This document shows, piece by piece, positions 53,085 to 62,532 of a stretch of DNA of 64,000 nucleotides (positions are counted from its first letter, which is position 1; each line of letters begins with the position of its first letter). The notes under the pieces were generated by a model. The model was given only the letters and a program-made list of their open reading frames with translations. It searched no databases and had not been told where the DNA came from. Origin of the DNA: Demequina sp. NBRC 110053 (lineage in GTDB: Bacteria > Actinomycetota > Actinomycetes > Actinomycetales > Demequinaceae); assembly GCF_002090095.1 (NCBI RefSeq), contig NZ_BBRJ01000002.1:671265-735264 (forward strand). Direction: 5' to 3'. The translations under genes were made by a program, and so were the position numbers.

Positions 53085-53102
53085 CAGGTCGGGGGCGCGC
53101 GC

Positions 53103-54656
53103 TCAGTGGAAGAAGTGCCGCGTGCCGGTGTGGTAGAGCGCGACGCCGGCGGCGTCGGCGGCGGCGATGACCTCCGCGTCCCGCACCGACCCACCGGGAG
53201 ACGCGATGGCCTTCACACCCGCGTCGGCGAGGACCTGCAGTCCGTCGGGGAACGGGAAGAACGCGTCGGACGCGGCCACCGATCCGGCCGCACGCTCGGC
53301 GCCCGCGCGCTCGACCGCGAGGCGGCACGAGTCGACTCGGTTGACCTGACCCATGCCGATGCCGACCGCGGCCCCGTCCTTGGCGAGCAGGATCGCATTG
53401 GACTTCACGGCGCGGCACGAGCGCCACGCGAACTCGAGGTCGGCGAAGGTCTGCTCGTCAGCAGGCTCGCCCGCGACCAGGCTCCACGAGTCCACGGGGT
53501 CGCCAGGGGCGTCCACCGCATCGGCTCGCTGCACGAGCAGACCGCCCGTAATGCGTCGCCACTCGACCGCGAAGGGCCGAGCGTCGACCTCGAGCAGCCG
53601 GATGCTCTTCTTCGCCTGCAGGATCTCGAGCGCCTCCGGCTCGAACCCCGGCGCGACCACGACCTCGGTGAACACCTCGGCGATCTGGCGTGCCGCATCG
53701 GCCGTCACGGACCGGTTGGCGGCGATCACGCCGCCGAAGGCGGACACGGGGTCGGTCGCGTGGGCCCGCGCGTGGGCCTGCGCGATGGTCTCTCCCACGG
53801 CGATGCCGCACGGGTTGGCGTGCTTGATGACGGCGACGGCCGGTCCCGCGTGGTCGTAGGCGGCGCGCAGGGCGGCGTCGGCGTCCACGAAGTTGTTGAA
53901 GGACATCTCCTTGCCGTGCAGCTGGCGGGCGCCCGCGAGGCCGCCTCCGTCGGCGTGCGTGTACACGGCGGCATCCTGGTGCGGGTTCTCGCCATAGCGC
54001 AGCGTGCTCAAGCGTGCGAACGACGCGCCGATCCAGGCAGGCAGGGTCGCGCCCTGCTCTGGCGCCACCACGCTGGTCATCCACGACGCCACCGCGATGT
54101 CATAGTCGGCGGTGTGGCGGAAGGCCGCGGCAGCGAGTGCCTGGCGCTGCGCGAGCGTGAAGCCGCCGCCGCGCACGGCGTCGAGCGCGTCCGCGTACCC
54201 GGCGGGGTCCACCAGCACCGCCACCGACGGGTGGTTCTTCGCCGCGGCGCGCACCATGGAGGGCCCGCCGATGTCGATCTGCTCGACCACCTCGTCCTGT
54301 CCGGCGCCCGACGCCACCGTCGCGGCGAAGGGGTACAGGTTCACCGCCACGAGGTCGAACGGTGCGATGTCGAGCTCGTCGAGCTGGTCCCGGTGGGACG
54401 CGAGGCGGCGATCGGCGAGGATGCCAGCGTGCACACGCGGGTGAAGCGTCTTGACGCGGCCGTCGAGGCACTCCGGGAAACCTGTGATCTCCTCGACCGG
54501 CGTCACGGTGACGCCAGCCGAGGCGATGCGCGCCGCCGTCGAGCCCGTGGAGACGATCTCGACCCCCGCATCGGCCAGGCCCCTCGCGAAGTCCTCGATC
54601 CCCGTCTTGTCGTACACCGAGATCAGTGCCCGTCGCACCGCCTGCCGCTCGCTCAC
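53103..54656 (-). CDS. purH: Bifunctional AICAR transformylase/IMP cyclohydrolase
   Basis: A 517-residue enzyme for the last two steps of IMP synthesis. It formylates AICAR (ZMP) with 10-formyl-THF and closes the ring. The N-terminal MGS-like cyclohydrolase domain has [31 protein letters not shown] and [18 protein letters not shown]. The transformylase domain has [42 protein letters not shown] and [11 protein letters not shown]. It consumes 10-formyl-THF made by FolD, and its substrate ZMP is the ligand class sensed upstream of glyA. The GTG start overlaps the purN stop by four bases (GTGA). Confidence 0.96.
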   Translation of the reverse strand: MSERQAVRRALISVYDKTGIEDFARGLADAGVEIVSTGSTAARIASAGVTVTPVEEITGFPECLDGRVKTLHPRVHAGILADRRLASHRDQLDELDIAPFDLVAVNLYPFAATVASGAGQDEVVEQIDIGGPSMVRAAAKNHPSVAVLVDPAGYADALDAVRGGGFTLAQRQALAAAAFRHTADYDIAVASWMTSVVAPEQGATLPAWIGASFARLSTLRYGENPHQDAAVYTHADGGGLAGARQLHGKEMSFNNFVDADAALRAAYDHAGPAVAVIKHANPCGIAVGETIAQAHARAHATDPVSAFGGVIAANRSVTADAARQIAEVFTEVVVAPGFEPEALEILQAKKSIRLLEVDARPFAVEWRRITGGLLVQRADAVDAPGDPVDSWSLVAGEPADEQTFADLEFAWRSCRAVKSNAILLAKDGAAVGIGMGQVNRVDSCRLAVERAGAERAAGSVAASDAFFPFPDGLQVLADAGVKAIASPGGSVRDAEVIAAADAAGVALYHTGTRHFFH

Positions 54657-55291
54657 GCGCGCTCCTTCTGCTCGCCTATCGTCACTCGCCGTCCGTCGAC
54701 GGTCCATCCTTCGCGCGCCATCCGTCCCACCGTGGTGGCGACGAGCTCGCGCTCGATCACCTTGATCCGCTCGTGGAGCGTCGTCTCGTCATCAGTGTCC
54801 CAGACCTCCACGGCCGCCTGCGCGAGGATGGGCCCCGTATCGATGCCCTCGTCGACCAGCATGACGGTGCACCCGGTCACCTTGGCTCCTCCCGCCAGAG
54901 CGTCGCGGACCCCGTGCGCGCCCGGGTAGGAGGGCAGCAGCGCCGGGTGCGTGTTGACGATCCGCCCGCCCCAGCGCGACAGCGAGGGTGCGCCGAGGAT
55001 CTTCATGAAGCCCGCGCAGATCACCAGGTCAGGGGTGTGGGCTGCGATCGCGTCCGCGATCGCCTGATCCCAGTCGGCGCGCGCGTCGAAGTCCGCCAGC
55101 GCGACCACGTCCGTCGGGATGCCCGCCTTCCGCGCGATGGCGAGTCCCTGCGCGTCCGGGCGGTCCGCGATCACGGCGACGATCAGGGCGCCATAGCCGT
55201 CGTCTGCGGTCGCCTCGAGCAGCGCCTTCATGGTCGACCCCGCTCCGGAGATCAGGACGACCAGGCGGCGTGGAGGGGTCCGGTTTGTCAC
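54653..55291 (-). CDS. purN: Phosphoribosylglycinamide formyltransferase
   Basis: A 212-residue GAR transformylase, the third step of purine synthesis, using 10-formyl-THF. The N-terminal phosphate loop [18 protein letters not shown] is near 10-27. The catalytic trio is visible as the Asn/His of [18 protein letters not shown] and the Asp of [15 protein letters not shown]. The GTG at 55291 lies seven bases after a TAGGCT box, implying a leaderless operon start. The gene overlaps purH. Longer in-frame starts would run into the divergent membrane protein gene. Confidence 0.94.
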   Translation of the reverse strand: MTNRTPPRRLVVLISGAGSTMKALLEATADDGYGALIVAVIADRPDAQGLAIARKAGIPTDVVALADFDARADWDQAIADAIAAHTPDLVICAGFMKILGAPSLSRWGGRIVNTHPALLPSYPGAHGVRDALAGGAKVTGCTVMLVDEGIDTGPILAQAAVEVWDTDDETTLHERIKVIERELVATTVGRMAREGWTVDGRRVTIGEQKERA

Positions 55292-55298
55292 GGCCCCG

Positions 55299-55304
55299 AG
55301 CCTA
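55299..55304 (-). promoter_or_regulatory. -10 box TAGGCT for purN-purH-DUF3017 (leaderless)
   Basis: TAGGCT, then CGGGGCC (seven bases), then the GTG at 55291. It shares the 50-bp divergent gap with the adjacent membrane protein gene. No ZTP riboswitch is found in front of this operon. Confidence 0.5.
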
Positions 55305-55341
55305 TAGGCATGCTTGAGGCCACACCTACGTGAGGACAGAC

Positions 55342-55827
55342 GTGACCGACCCCGACGCGCCCCAGGCGGGCGCGAGCGATTCGCCATCGAGCGCCGGCCC
55401 CTCGCACGACGACGGTCCCGGCACGGGCATCCCTCCCGAGGCGCGGCGCGACCTCAGGATCTTCGTCGTCCTGATGGGCCTGACGGTGCTCCTCTACGCT
55501 CTCGCGGCGCCCTGGGCATACGCGATGATCGTGACGGGACCCGTGGCGGCGGCGTTCGGCGCCCTGGCTCTGTGGCGCTCCCGCCGCGCGAAGGGCCTGG
55601 TGGGCTTCCGCGTCTCGGTCGCGGTCGGAATCGGCCTGAGCCTGTTCTCCGCGCTGGTCGCGGTGTCCTTCATGATGTTCGCGGCCGTTCTCGCCGACTA
55701 CAGCGGCTGCATGGAACGCGCCGTCAGCCAGGAGGCGCAGAACGCCTGCCAGGCTGATTATGAGCAGGGCATCAACGACCGGCTCGAGTCCCTGCTCGAG
55801 CGGTTCGAGGTCAGCGAGACGTCGTAG
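55342..55827 (+). CDS. Hypothetical membrane protein beside purN
   Basis: An unassigned 161-residue protein. A disordered N-terminus of about 40 residues rich in Asp/Pro/Ser/Gly is followed by three hydrophobic segments: IFVVLMGLTVLLYALAAPWA, MIVTGPVAAAFGALALW and VAVGIGLSLFSALVAVSFMM. A conserved-looking extracytoplasmic tail has two cysteines (YSGCMERAVS, NACQADYEQGI) and ends in a helix. GAGGA four to five bases before the GTG at 55342 supports this start over the GTG at 55330. It runs into the last 17 bases of the convergent DUF6350 gene. Confidence 0.6.
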   Translation: MTDPDAPQAGASDSPSSAGPSHDDGPGTGIPPEARRDLRIFVVLMGLTVLLYALAAPWAYAMIVTGPVAAAFGALALWRSRRAKGLVGFRVSVAVGIGLSLFSALVAVSFMMFAAVLADYSGCMERAVSQEAQNACQADYEQGINDRLESLLERFEVSETS

Positions 55828-57160
55828 CGCGAGCGCCCGAGCGCGGCTCTCGCACGCTGGGGCTCGCGTTCGCCGAGGGGGTCGACTGCGCCGATGCGCT
55901 CGCCGGCTTCGCGCCGCTCCTCACCTCGGGTGAGGCGGAGGGTCTCGCGTGGTCGCCTTGCTGCGCGCGGGCGGGCCGGAGGAGGCCGCGCACGGCGACG
56001 TACGCCCGCGCGATCAGCGTTCCCACGACGAGTCCAGCGGCGGTCAGCGCCAGGAAGGCCGTGACGACCGGCAACGGATCGGGCCCGACGACGGCGAGCC
56101 GGCCGGGTCCGGCCGCGCCGTTCGCCGCGACCATCAGCGCGGCCACCATCGCGCCCGCCGTGGCCAACGCGACCAGGTCGGCCAGCGCGTCGCGCCGCCA
56201 CCCGAGCGGGCTCGTCGAGAGCGCGACCCTCACCGCGGCGGCCGCGGCGACCAGCGCCACCGGCGCCCACACCCACGGGCCGCCCGCATCCGACGGCAGA
56301 GCGCCCAGGATGGGGAGGCCGGGAAGCACGTCGGCCGTGAGCGCGTCGGGCGCGTAGGCAGTGCCGGCGCCCACCGCGAAGCCCTGTCCGGTCAGCCATG
56401 CGAGCGCCCAGACCACCATCGTGAGGGCGTACACCGTCTCCCCCACCGCCAGCACCGCAGCGCCGACGACGTCGAGGTCGAGCGCCGTCGCCGCGTCGGC
56501 GATCCGCGCGCGGCCCTGAACCGCCCACAGCGTCTGCAGGGCGGCGGCGGCACCCACGCTGACCGCACCTATCGCCGCGGCGCGCCGCAGTCCCGCCCGG
56601 ACGACCGCGGGAACGCGCAGCAGCCACCCGAGCTCGACGCCATGCGCGCGCCAGATCCCGATCGCCGTGGCGAGCGCCGCGAGCGCGACCGCGGCGACCG
56701 TCACGAGCGGCGCGGCGTCCTGCTCCTCCGGCAGCAGCACCAGGCTGGATCCCAGCGTGACGACGGTGGCGTACGTGGCGACGGCGAGACCCCAGCTCCC
56801 CCACGTGCGCGCGGCGAAACGGCGCGCGATCGCGGCGATGATCGCACCGAAGGCGACCGTCAGGCCCAGCGGGATGAGAGAGACCGTCGCGCCGCCGATC
56901 TCGACGGGCAGCCCGTGCCCGAGCAGCCACACGCGTGCGGCGACCACCGCCGGGACCCCCCAGTCGATGCCGGACGTCGCACCAGCATCGGGTGCAGCGG
57001 CGACCACCGCCATCGTGGGCGCGAGCACGAGCAGGTAGGACAGCACAGCGCCCTGCAGCCCCGTGAGGATGCCGCCCAGCCACGCGGGGGCCGCCATGAC
57101 GGCCGCGACGCCTCGCCTGCCGAGCGCGCGAATGTCAGAGGCGAGGGATCGGGTGGACAT
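55811..57160 (-). CDS. DUF6350 polytopic membrane protein
   Basis: A 449-residue membrane protein with about ten to twelve hydrophobic helices and little outside the membrane except a basic Ser/Ala/Pro-rich cytoplasmic tail (about 405-449, SASPEVRSGAKPASASAQS). It matches the actinobacterial DUF6350 family, usually found beside purN/purH and sucCD as here. The function is unknown. The repeated Ala/Gly/Val helices and WGVPAVVAARVWLLGHGLP segment give no transporter motif. The ATG at 57160 follows GACCAT by six bases; a longer frame exists but starts with non-hydrophobic, poorly coding sequence. It overlaps the convergent gene by 17 bases. Confidence 0.8.
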   Translation of the reverse strand: MSTRSLASDIRALGRRGVAAVMAAPAWLGGILTGLQGAVLSYLLVLAPTMAVVAAAPDAGATSGIDWGVPAVVAARVWLLGHGLPVEIGGATVSLIPLGLTVAFGAIIAAIARRFAARTWGSWGLAVATYATVVTLGSSLVLLPEEQDAAPLVTVAAVALAALATAIGIWRAHGVELGWLLRVPAVVRAGLRRAAAIGAVSVGAAAALQTLWAVQGRARIADAATALDLDVVGAAVLAVGETVYALTMVVWALAWLTGQGFAVGAGTAYAPDALTADVLPGLPILGALPSDAGGPWVWAPVALVAAAAAVRVALSTSPLGWRRDALADLVALATAGAMVAALMVAANGAAGPGRLAVVGPDPLPVVTAFLALTAAGLVVGTLIARAYVAVRGLLRPARAQQGDHARPSASPEVRSGAKPASASAQSTPSANASPSVREPRSGARATTSR

Positions 57161-57166
57161 GGCTCC

Positions 57167-57172
57167 ATGGTC
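57167..57172 (-). promoter_or_regulatory. -10 box GACCAT for the DUF6350 gene (leaderless)
   Basis: GACCAT, then GGAGCC (six bases), then the ATG at 57160. The same hexamer and spacing occur before pepP. GGAG in the gap is too close to the ATG to be a normal ribosome binding site. Confidence 0.35.
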
Positions 57173-57274
57173 GCCCAGAGCCGAGCCGATTCTCTGCACC
57201 GCCTCGCCCGCCGCGGACAGTCCGAACCACGACGCGGTGCGGCGAGACTGGACCCAGCCCGCGCATCGGCCCTC

Positions 57275-57380
57275 CGTACCGCTCAACACACGGCTGGTGC
57301 GTAGGTGACCCATGTGACGCACGGTGGCGCACACCCGCATCACCGGCCCCTCACGTCCCTCGTGTGTGTTGAGCGGTACG
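57275..57380. repeat. 106-bp element with 17-bp perfect terminal inverted repeats
   Basis: CGTACCGCTCAACACAC at 57275-57291 is repeated in perfect inverse at 57364-57380. The 72-bp interior contains a nested stem, GTGCGT (57298-57303) with ACGCAC (57318-57323). It lies between the sucD terminator and the DUF6350 promoter. It could be a non-autonomous mobile element, a long-armed operator or an RNA fold. No direct target duplication is evident to me. Confidence 0.65.
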
Positions 57381-57402
57381 CGACCGAGGCGACGACAGCA
57401 CA

Positions 57403-57436
57403 AAGGCCCGGCCCCGGGGATCCGGGACCGGGCCTT
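57403..57436 (-). terminator. Terminator of the sucC-sucD operon
   Basis: AAGGCCCGGCCCCGG (57403-57417) pairs with 57422-57436 with a single mismatch around a four-base loop. On the minus strand it is followed by a short run of T. It lies 16 bases beyond the sucD stop. Confidence 0.85.
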
Positions 57437-57451
57437 CGTGCGGCGCAGCGG

Positions 57452-58327
57452 CTAGCTGAGGAGCTGGCGCATGAGCTCCGCGGTCTCGGTGGGGGTCTTG
57501 CCCACCTTGACGCCTGCGGCCTCGAGCGCCTCCTTCTTGGCCTGTGCCGTGCCGGCCGAGCCGGACACGATCGCGCCAGCGTGGCCCATGGTCTTCCCCT
57601 CGGGCGCCTCGAAGCCAGCCACGTAGCCCACGACGGGCTTGGTGACGTGCTGCTTGATGTAGGCGGCCGCGCGCTCCTCGGCGTCGCCGCCGATCTCGCC
57701 GATCATGACGATCGCGGCCGTCTCAGGGTCGTTCTCGAACGCCTCGAGGCAGTCGATGTGCGTGGTGCCGATGACGGGGTCGCCGCCGATGCCGACCGCG
57801 GTTGAGAAGCCGATGTCGCGCAGCTCGAACATCATCTGGTAGGTCAGGGTGCCCGACTTGGAGACCAGTCCGATCCTGCCGGGTCCGGTGATGTTCGCCG
57901 GGGTGATGCCCACGTTCGACTGCCCGGGCGTGATGAGCCCAGGGCAGTTGGGGCCGATGAGGCGCACGCCCTTGGACTGGGCGTAGGCGTAGAACTCGGC
58001 GGTGTCGGCGACCGGCACGCCCTCGGTGATGATGACCGCCAGGCCGATGCCGGCGTCGACGGCCTCGATGACCGCGGCCTTGGTGAAGGCCGGGGGGACG
58101 AACAGCACGGTGACGTCCGCGCCAGTCTCAGCCATCGCATCGGCGACCGAGCCGTAGACCGGGATGGTGGCGCCCTCGATCTCGACGGACGTGCCCGCCT
58201 TGCGCGGGTTGACGCCGCCCACGATCTGCGTGCCGGAGGCGAGCATGCGCGTGGTGTGCTTCATGCCCTCCGAGCCGGTCATGCCCTGGACGATGACCTT
58301 GGAGTCCTTGTTGATGAAGATCGACAT
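57452..58327 (-). CDS. sucD: Succinyl-CoA synthetase alpha subunit
   Basis: A 291-residue subunit that binds CoA and carries the phosphohistidine of succinyl-CoA synthetase in the TCA cycle. It opens [20 protein letters not shown] (CoA-binding Rossmann domain). [25 protein letters not shown] and the active His in [15 protein letters not shown] (about 245) follow. Length is typical (about 290). AAGGAG seven bases upstream fixes the ATG. It lies 11 bases downstream of sucC and forms the enzyme with it. Confidence 0.96.
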   Translation of the reverse strand: MSIFINKDSKVIVQGMTGSEGMKHTTRMLASGTQIVGGVNPRKAGTSVEIEGATIPVYGSVADAMAETGADVTVLFVPPAFTKAAVIEAVDAGIGLAVIITEGVPVADTAEFYAYAQSKGVRLIGPNCPGLITPGQSNVGITPANITGPGRIGLVSKSGTLTYQMMFELRDIGFSTAVGIGGDPVIGTTHIDCLEAFENDPETAAIVMIGEIGGDAEERAAAYIKQHVTKPVVGYVAGFEAPEGKTMGHAGAIVSGSAGTAQAKKEALEAAGVKVGKTPTETAELMRQLLS

Positions 58328-58338
58328 GTGCAGGCTCC

Positions 58339-59505
58339 TTAGGCGTTGGCCAGCTCGGCGGCCTTGGCCGCGGCGCCGTCCATGGTCTCGACGATGGTCA
58401 CGAGGGGGTGGTTCGCGGCGGCGAGGATCTCGCGGCCCTCGTCCACCGAGTTGCCGTCGAGGCGCACGACGAGCGGCTTGGTGGCCTCGTCGCCCAGCTG
58501 CTCGAGCGCGCCCACGATGCCGTTGGCGACCTCGATGCAGCTGGTGATGCCTCCGAACACGTTGACGAACACGGACTTCACCTGCGGGTCGTTCAGGATC
58601 ACGTCGAGGCCGTTGGCCATGACGGATGCCGAGGCGCCGCCGCCGATGTCGAGGAAGTTCGCGGGCTTCACGCCGCCGTGCGCCTCGCCGGCGTACGCGA
58701 CCACGTCGAGGGTCGACATGACGAGGCCGGCTCCATTGCCGATGATGCCCACCGAGCCGTCGAGCTTCACGTAGTTGAGGTCCAGCGCCTTGGCCTTCGC
58801 CTCGAGCGGATCCGCCGCGGCCTTGTCCTCGAGCGCCTCGTGGTCCTCGTGGCGGAAGCCGGCGTTCTCGTCGAGGGTGACCTTGCCGTCGAGGGCGATG
58901 ATCTGACCGTCCTCGGTCCTGACCAGCGGATTGACCTCGACGAGCGTCGCGTCCTCGTTCGCGTACACGCCCCACAGCTTGACGATGACGTCCGCGACAG
59001 GCCCCTTGAGGTCCTCAGGGAAGTTGGCCGCGTCGACGATCTCCTTGGCCTTGGCGGCGTCGATGCCCGTCAGCGGGTCCACGGCGACTCGGGCGAGCGC
59101 CTCCGGGCGCTCGACGGCGAGCTGCTCGATCTCCACGCCGCCCTCGACGGAGCACATCGCGAGGTAGCGACGCTCGGCGCGGTCCAGCAGCACGGAGAAG
59201 TAGTACTCCTCGGCGATCTTCGCGCCCGCGGCGATCATCACACGGTGCACCGTGTGGCCCTTGATGTCCATGCCGAGGATCGCCTGCGCGGCGGCCTCCG
59301 CCTCCTCGGGCGAGTGGGCGAGCTTCACGCCGCCGGCCTTGCCGCGCCCGCCGGTCTTCACCTGCGCCTTGACGACGACGGTGCCGCCTCCCAGGGTCTC
59401 GGCGGCGGCCTTCGCCTCCGCGGGGGTCTCGGCCACGATGCCGGGCAGCACGGGTACACCGTGCTTCTCGAACATGTCGCGCGCCTGGTATTCGTACAGG
59501 TCCAT
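58339..59505 (-). CDS. sucC: Succinyl-CoA synthetase beta subunit
   Basis: A 388-residue ATP-grasp subunit that binds nucleotide and succinate. It opens [80 protein letters not shown] and [19 protein letters not shown] are all conserved. The conserved glycine-rich loop reads [24 protein letters not shown] lies five bases upstream of the ATG, with a TAGGCT -10 about 60 bases before it. It is cotranscribed with sucD. Confidence 0.96.
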   Translation of the reverse strand: MDLYEYQARDMFEKHGVPVLPGIVAETPAEAKAAAETLGGGTVVVKAQVKTGGRGKAGGVKLAHSPEEAEAAAQAILGMDIKGHTVHRVMIAAGAKIAEEYYFSVLLDRAERRYLAMCSVEGGVEIEQLAVERPEALARVAVDPLTGIDAAKAKEIVDAANFPEDLKGPVADVIVKLWGVYANEDATLVEVNPLVRTEDGQIIALDGKVTLDENAGFRHEDHEALEDKAAADPLEAKAKALDLNYVKLDGSVGIIGNGAGLVMSTLDVVAYAGEAHGGVKPANFLDIGGGASASVMANGLDVILNDPQVKSVFVNVFGGITSCIEVANGIVGALEQLGDEATKPLVVRLDGNSVDEGREILAAANHPLVTIVETMDGAAAKAAELANA

Positions 59506-59563
59506 GTGCGTCCTTTGTCGCGTGGGCGCGCGGGTGTGCGCGCCGCTGTGGTTCGGTGCGACA

Positions 59564-59569
59564 AGCCTA
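59564..59569 (-). promoter_or_regulatory. -10 box TAGGCT for sucC-sucD
   Basis: TAGGCT at 59569-59564 gives a leader of about 55 nt ending in AAAGGA. The divergent interval 59570-59728 shows no further recognised element. Confidence 0.45.
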
Positions 59570-59704
59570 GTCGCCGCGCGTGACAGGGCGAGGACGGGGA
59601 GACGATGCGCGGGCGAGGAGGACACGTGCTCGTGCGTGGGACTCGCCGGGACGAGGGGTGCGCGTCGCGCGGCCGCACGGTCGGTGACATGCGCCACACC
59701 GCTG

Positions 59705-59761
59705 TTGGGGGCGTTCGAGCGATGCTGCTAGGTTCTCCCCCGTACCAGCGATAACGCTGGT
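59705..59761 (+). promoter_or_regulatory. Promoter and 5' hairpin of the beta-helix gene
   Basis: TTGGGG (59705-59710) and TAGGTT (59729-59734) are 18 bp apart and predict a start near 59741. Directly after it ACCAGCG (59744-59750) pairs with CGCTGGT (59755-59761) around ATAA. Such a 5'-terminal hairpin could protect the message. GAGGGG precedes the GTG by five bases. Confidence 0.5.
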
Positions 59762-59786
59762 GTCGAACACTCGCTGAGGGGCAAAC

Positions 59787-61757
59787 GTGACGTTTCGCAT
59801 GACAGTCGCGCGCTGGCGCGCGCTCGGATCGGCGGCCGGTGTGGCCGCGCTGACCACCGCACTCGCGGTGCCCGCGGGCGCGGAGCCTGGCTGCGATGGA
59901 CTCGCAGCCGACTCCGCCGACTACGAGGCCGAGCTGTGGTGCGCGTCCGAGTCGACCGACGGGGAGCAGGTCATCACGCTCACGGACAGCTTCACGGTAT
60001 CTCCGGAGGCGGAGAACGTGTACAACGGGTCGCAGCCGCTCACCATCACCGCCGAGCCCGGCGTGGTGGTCAGCGGGTCGGCCGAGGCTGCCACGGATGA
60101 CATCTTCACCGGCTCCTTCCTGCTCGTGCCGCCGGCGTACGAGCCCCTCTCCACCGTCGAGCCCCTCTCGATCGAGGGTGGCGACGAGCCGATCGACCTC
60201 GACTCCCTCGACGCACCTGCCCAGGCCCAGGCGCTCATCGAGGAGGTCGCGCCGCTCGCGGAGCCTTCGGCGCTGCCGGCGTCGATCACCATCCAGGACG
60301 TCACCCTTCGCGACTTCGCGGACTTCGGCGTGATCGCCGTCCTGCGCGACGCTCCGCTGCACATCAGCGGCTCCACCTTCGCGGACAACGGCCCCGAGCT
60401 CGACCTGTCGAGCGAGCCGATCTTCGAGGCCGCCTTCCTGTCGACCGTCTCCGCCGCCGGCGACGTCGTCATCGAGGACTCTCTGTTCACCGGAAACTCC
60501 GGGTTCTACGGCGCGGGCGTGTCGAACATCGTCAGCGAGCTCATGACCGGCGGCGAGCGCGGGTCGTACCCCGGCATCACGGTGTCCGACTCGACGTTCG
60601 AGGGCAACACCGGCCTGCTCGGCTCCGCGGTGCTGTCGATCGGCGCCGTGGACGCACGCCGCTCCACCTTCGCCGACAACGCGGGCCTGCTGGGAAGCGC
60701 CATCATCGCCGGCAACGACCTGCTGATCGAGGACTCGACCATCGCCGGCAATGATGCGCGGCCGCAGTCCGAGGAGGAGCAGGAGATCTCCGGTGACGGC
60801 GGGGCCGTCGCGGTGCTCGGCGCCTTCGAGTCAGGCGCCGATGCCACGGTGTCCGTCGTCAACTCGACCTTCGCTGACAACGTCTCGCCGTTGGGCACGC
60901 TCATCGCTCCGTCCGTCGGGGCTCTGACCATCGACAGCTCGACGTTCGCCGGGAACACCGTCGAGAGCGAGCAGGGCGCCGACCTCGTGCTGGGCACCGC
61001 GGAGCACGCCACCATCGCAGCGACAGTCTTCGCCTCGGACGCTGCTGCCTGCGCCACGGACGGCGACTCGGCGATCGCGACCTCGTACGTCTTCGACGAT
61101 GGCTCCTGCACCGACGGCTGGGCCGGCGAGGGCGACCTGGGCGACGGGCTCGATGCCCAGCTGGGCGCGCTCGCCGACAACGGCGGACCCACGGCGACCC
61201 TCCTGCCCGCTGCCGCGAGCCCGCTGGTCGATGCGGTGCCCGCTGACGCACTGGTCGCCGCACTCGACCAGCGTGGTGTGACTCGTCCCCAGGGCGACGC
61301 GGCCGACATCGGCGCCGTCGAGCTCGAGCCGTCCGAGGCCGAGGAGCCTGCAGTCGGCGAGACGATCGACTTCCAGGTCGTGACGCCGGGCGGGACGCTC
61401 TCCGGAACGGCCTCTCCCGCGATCGCCGTGACGGACGTGGCATGGGTCGACATCGCCGACCTGCCGATGCCGCCTGCCGGCGTCGCCACCCCGTTCGGCG
61501 CCGCGACGTTCGCGGTCGAGGTCCCCGCCGCGGGCGACACCGTCACCGTGACGCTGACCGCGCCGCGTCCGTTCACCGGCGCGTTCAAGGTGTCGGGAGC
61601 GGGCTGGGAGGCCATCGAGGCCGCGACGCTGTCCGCGGACGGCATGACGATCACCTATGCGCTCACCGACGGTGGGCCGCTCGACGAGGACGGCGAGGCC
61701 AACGGCATCATCGTCGACCCGGTCGCGCTCGCGGTGCAGGCGACCTTCACGGGCTGA
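59787..61757 (+). CDS. Secreted right-handed beta-helix protein with choice-of-anchor U-like C-terminal domain
   Basis: A 656-residue exported protein. A signal peptide (ALGSAAGVAALTTALAVPAG) is followed by a right-handed parallel beta-helix (about 60-500) with repeated turns such as STFADNGPELDLSS, SLFTGNSGFYGAGVSNI, STFEGNTGLLGSAVLS and STFADNAGLLGSAI. Then DNGGPTATLLPAAASPLVDA and DIGAVELEPSE follow, typical of polymorphic-outer-membrane-like secreted proteins. The last 120 residues (AFKVSGAGWEAIEA, LTDGGPLDEDGEANGIIVDP) resemble the choice-of-anchor U domain. No LPXTG, SLH or terminal helix is present, so how it stays on the cell is unclear. Composition is very acidic. Confidence 0.82.
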   Translation: MTFRMTVARWRALGSAAGVAALTTALAVPAGAEPGCDGLAADSADYEAELWCASESTDGEQVITLTDSFTVSPEAENVYNGSQPLTITAEPGVVVSGSAEAATDDIFTGSFLLVPPAYEPLSTVEPLSIEGGDEPIDLDSLDAPAQAQALIEEVAPLAEPSALPASITIQDVTLRDFADFGVIAVLRDAPLHISGSTFADNGPELDLSSEPIFEAAFLSTVSAAGDVVIEDSLFTGNSGFYGAGVSNIVSELMTGGERGSYPGITVSDSTFEGNTGLLGSAVLSIGAVDARRSTFADNAGLLGSAIIAGNDLLIEDSTIAGNDARPQSEEEQEISGDGGAVAVLGAFESGADATVSVVNSTFADNVSPLGTLIAPSVGALTIDSSTFAGNTVESEQGADLVLGTAEHATIAATVFASDAAACATDGDSAIATSYVFDDGSCTDGWAGEGDLGDGLDAQLGALADNGGPTATLLPAAASPLVDAVPADALVAALDQRGVTRPQGDAADIGAVELEPSEAEEPAVGETIDFQVVTPGGTLSGTASPAIAVTDVAWVDIADLPMPPAGVATPFGAATFAVEVPAAGDTVTVTLTAPRPFTGAFKVSGAGWEAIEAATLSADGMTITYALTDGGPLDEDGEANGIIVDPVALAVQATFTG

Positions 61758-61772
61758 TCGCTGCCCCCGGCT

Positions 61773-61812
61773 GATGCGCGGGCGCGTCTCGTACGAGACG
61801 CGTCCGCGCATC
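61773..61812. terminator. Bidirectional terminator after the beta-helix gene
   Basis: A nearly loop-free palindrome. GATGCGCGG (61773-61781) pairs with CCGCGCATC (61804-61812), and inside it the 20-bp palindrome CGCGTCTCGTACGAGACGCG spans 61783-61802, with one G-T pair between. It separates the beta-helix gene from the convergent response regulator. Confidence 0.85.
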
Positions 61813-61884
61813 GTCGTTCTAGCGGTCGATTCTCGCTCACCGACGGCCTGAGGTGAGCGAGTGGGGCGCCGTTCGCGCGTTCGG

Positions 61885-62532
61885 TCAGAGCTCGGCGGCG
61901 TCCCCTGGCCGCACGAACCCTGATTCGTAGGCCACGATCACGGCCTGCGTCCGGTCCCGCACACCCAGCTTGGTCAGGATCGACGCGACGTGCGACTTCA
62001 CCGTCTCGACCGAGACGTACAGGTGGCCCGCGATCTCCTGGTTGGAGTGGCCGCGCGCGAGCTCGCGCAGGACGTCCTGCTCGCGCTCGGTGAGGTCGGG
62101 CAGCTCGTAGCCGCCCGCCTCGGAGAACCGTTCGATCACCGCCCTCGTCGATGCGGGGAACAGCAGCGACTCTCCCGTCGCGACCACGCGCACCGCCTCG
62201 ATGAGCTCGGGGGGCGGCACGCGCTTGAGGACGAACCCTGCGGCCCCGGACCGCATCGCCTCGAACACGTACTCGTCCACCTCGAACGTCGTGAGCACCA
62301 GGACCTTCGCGGGCGAGCCCGAGTCCACGATGAGGCGGGTGGCCTCGAGGCCGTCCATGCCGGGCATGCGCACGTCCATGAGCACCACGTCGGGCGAGGC
62401 GCGCCGCACCTCGGCGACAGCGGCCGAGCCGTCGCCGGCCTCGGCCACCACCGTCCACCCCTCCTCGGACTGGAGGATCGCCTTCAGGCCCATGCGCACC
62501 AAGGGGTCGTCGTCGACGATCACGATCCTCAT
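61885..62532 (-). CDS. NarL/LuxR-type response regulator
   Basis: A 215-residue DNA-binding regulator. The receiver domain has acidic residues at IVIVDDDPLVR (Asp7-9), the phosphoacceptor Asp53 in VVLMDVRMPGMDG, a Thr-containing LVLTTFEVDEY and the Lys of AGFVLKR. A LuxR helix-turn-helix occupies about 145-205: LTEREQDVLRELARGHSNQE, and LYVSVETVKSHVASILTKLG. Its start overlaps the kinase stop (ATGA), so the two genes form a two-component operon. Target genes cannot be predicted. Confidence 0.95.
   Translation of the reverse strand: MRIVIVDDDPLVRMGLKAILQSEEGWTVVAEAGDGSAAVAEVRRASPDVVLMDVRMPGMDGLEATRLIVDSGSPAKVLVLTTFEVDEYVFEAMRSGAAGFVLKRVPPPELIEAVRVVATGESLLFPASTRAVIERFSEAGGYELPDLTEREQDVLRELARGHSNQEIAGHLYVSVETVKSHVASILTKLGVRDRTQAVIVAYESGFVRPGDAAEL

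Noticed and set aside
52818-54929. A 703-codon plus-strand open frame opposite purH
   Set aside because: Antisense shadow of purH with no recognisable domain.
55280-55345. A second ZTP riboswitch before purN-purH
   Set aside because: The gap is only 50 bp, lacks the CTGGCG and CCTGGGC blocks, and the -10 box leaves no leader.
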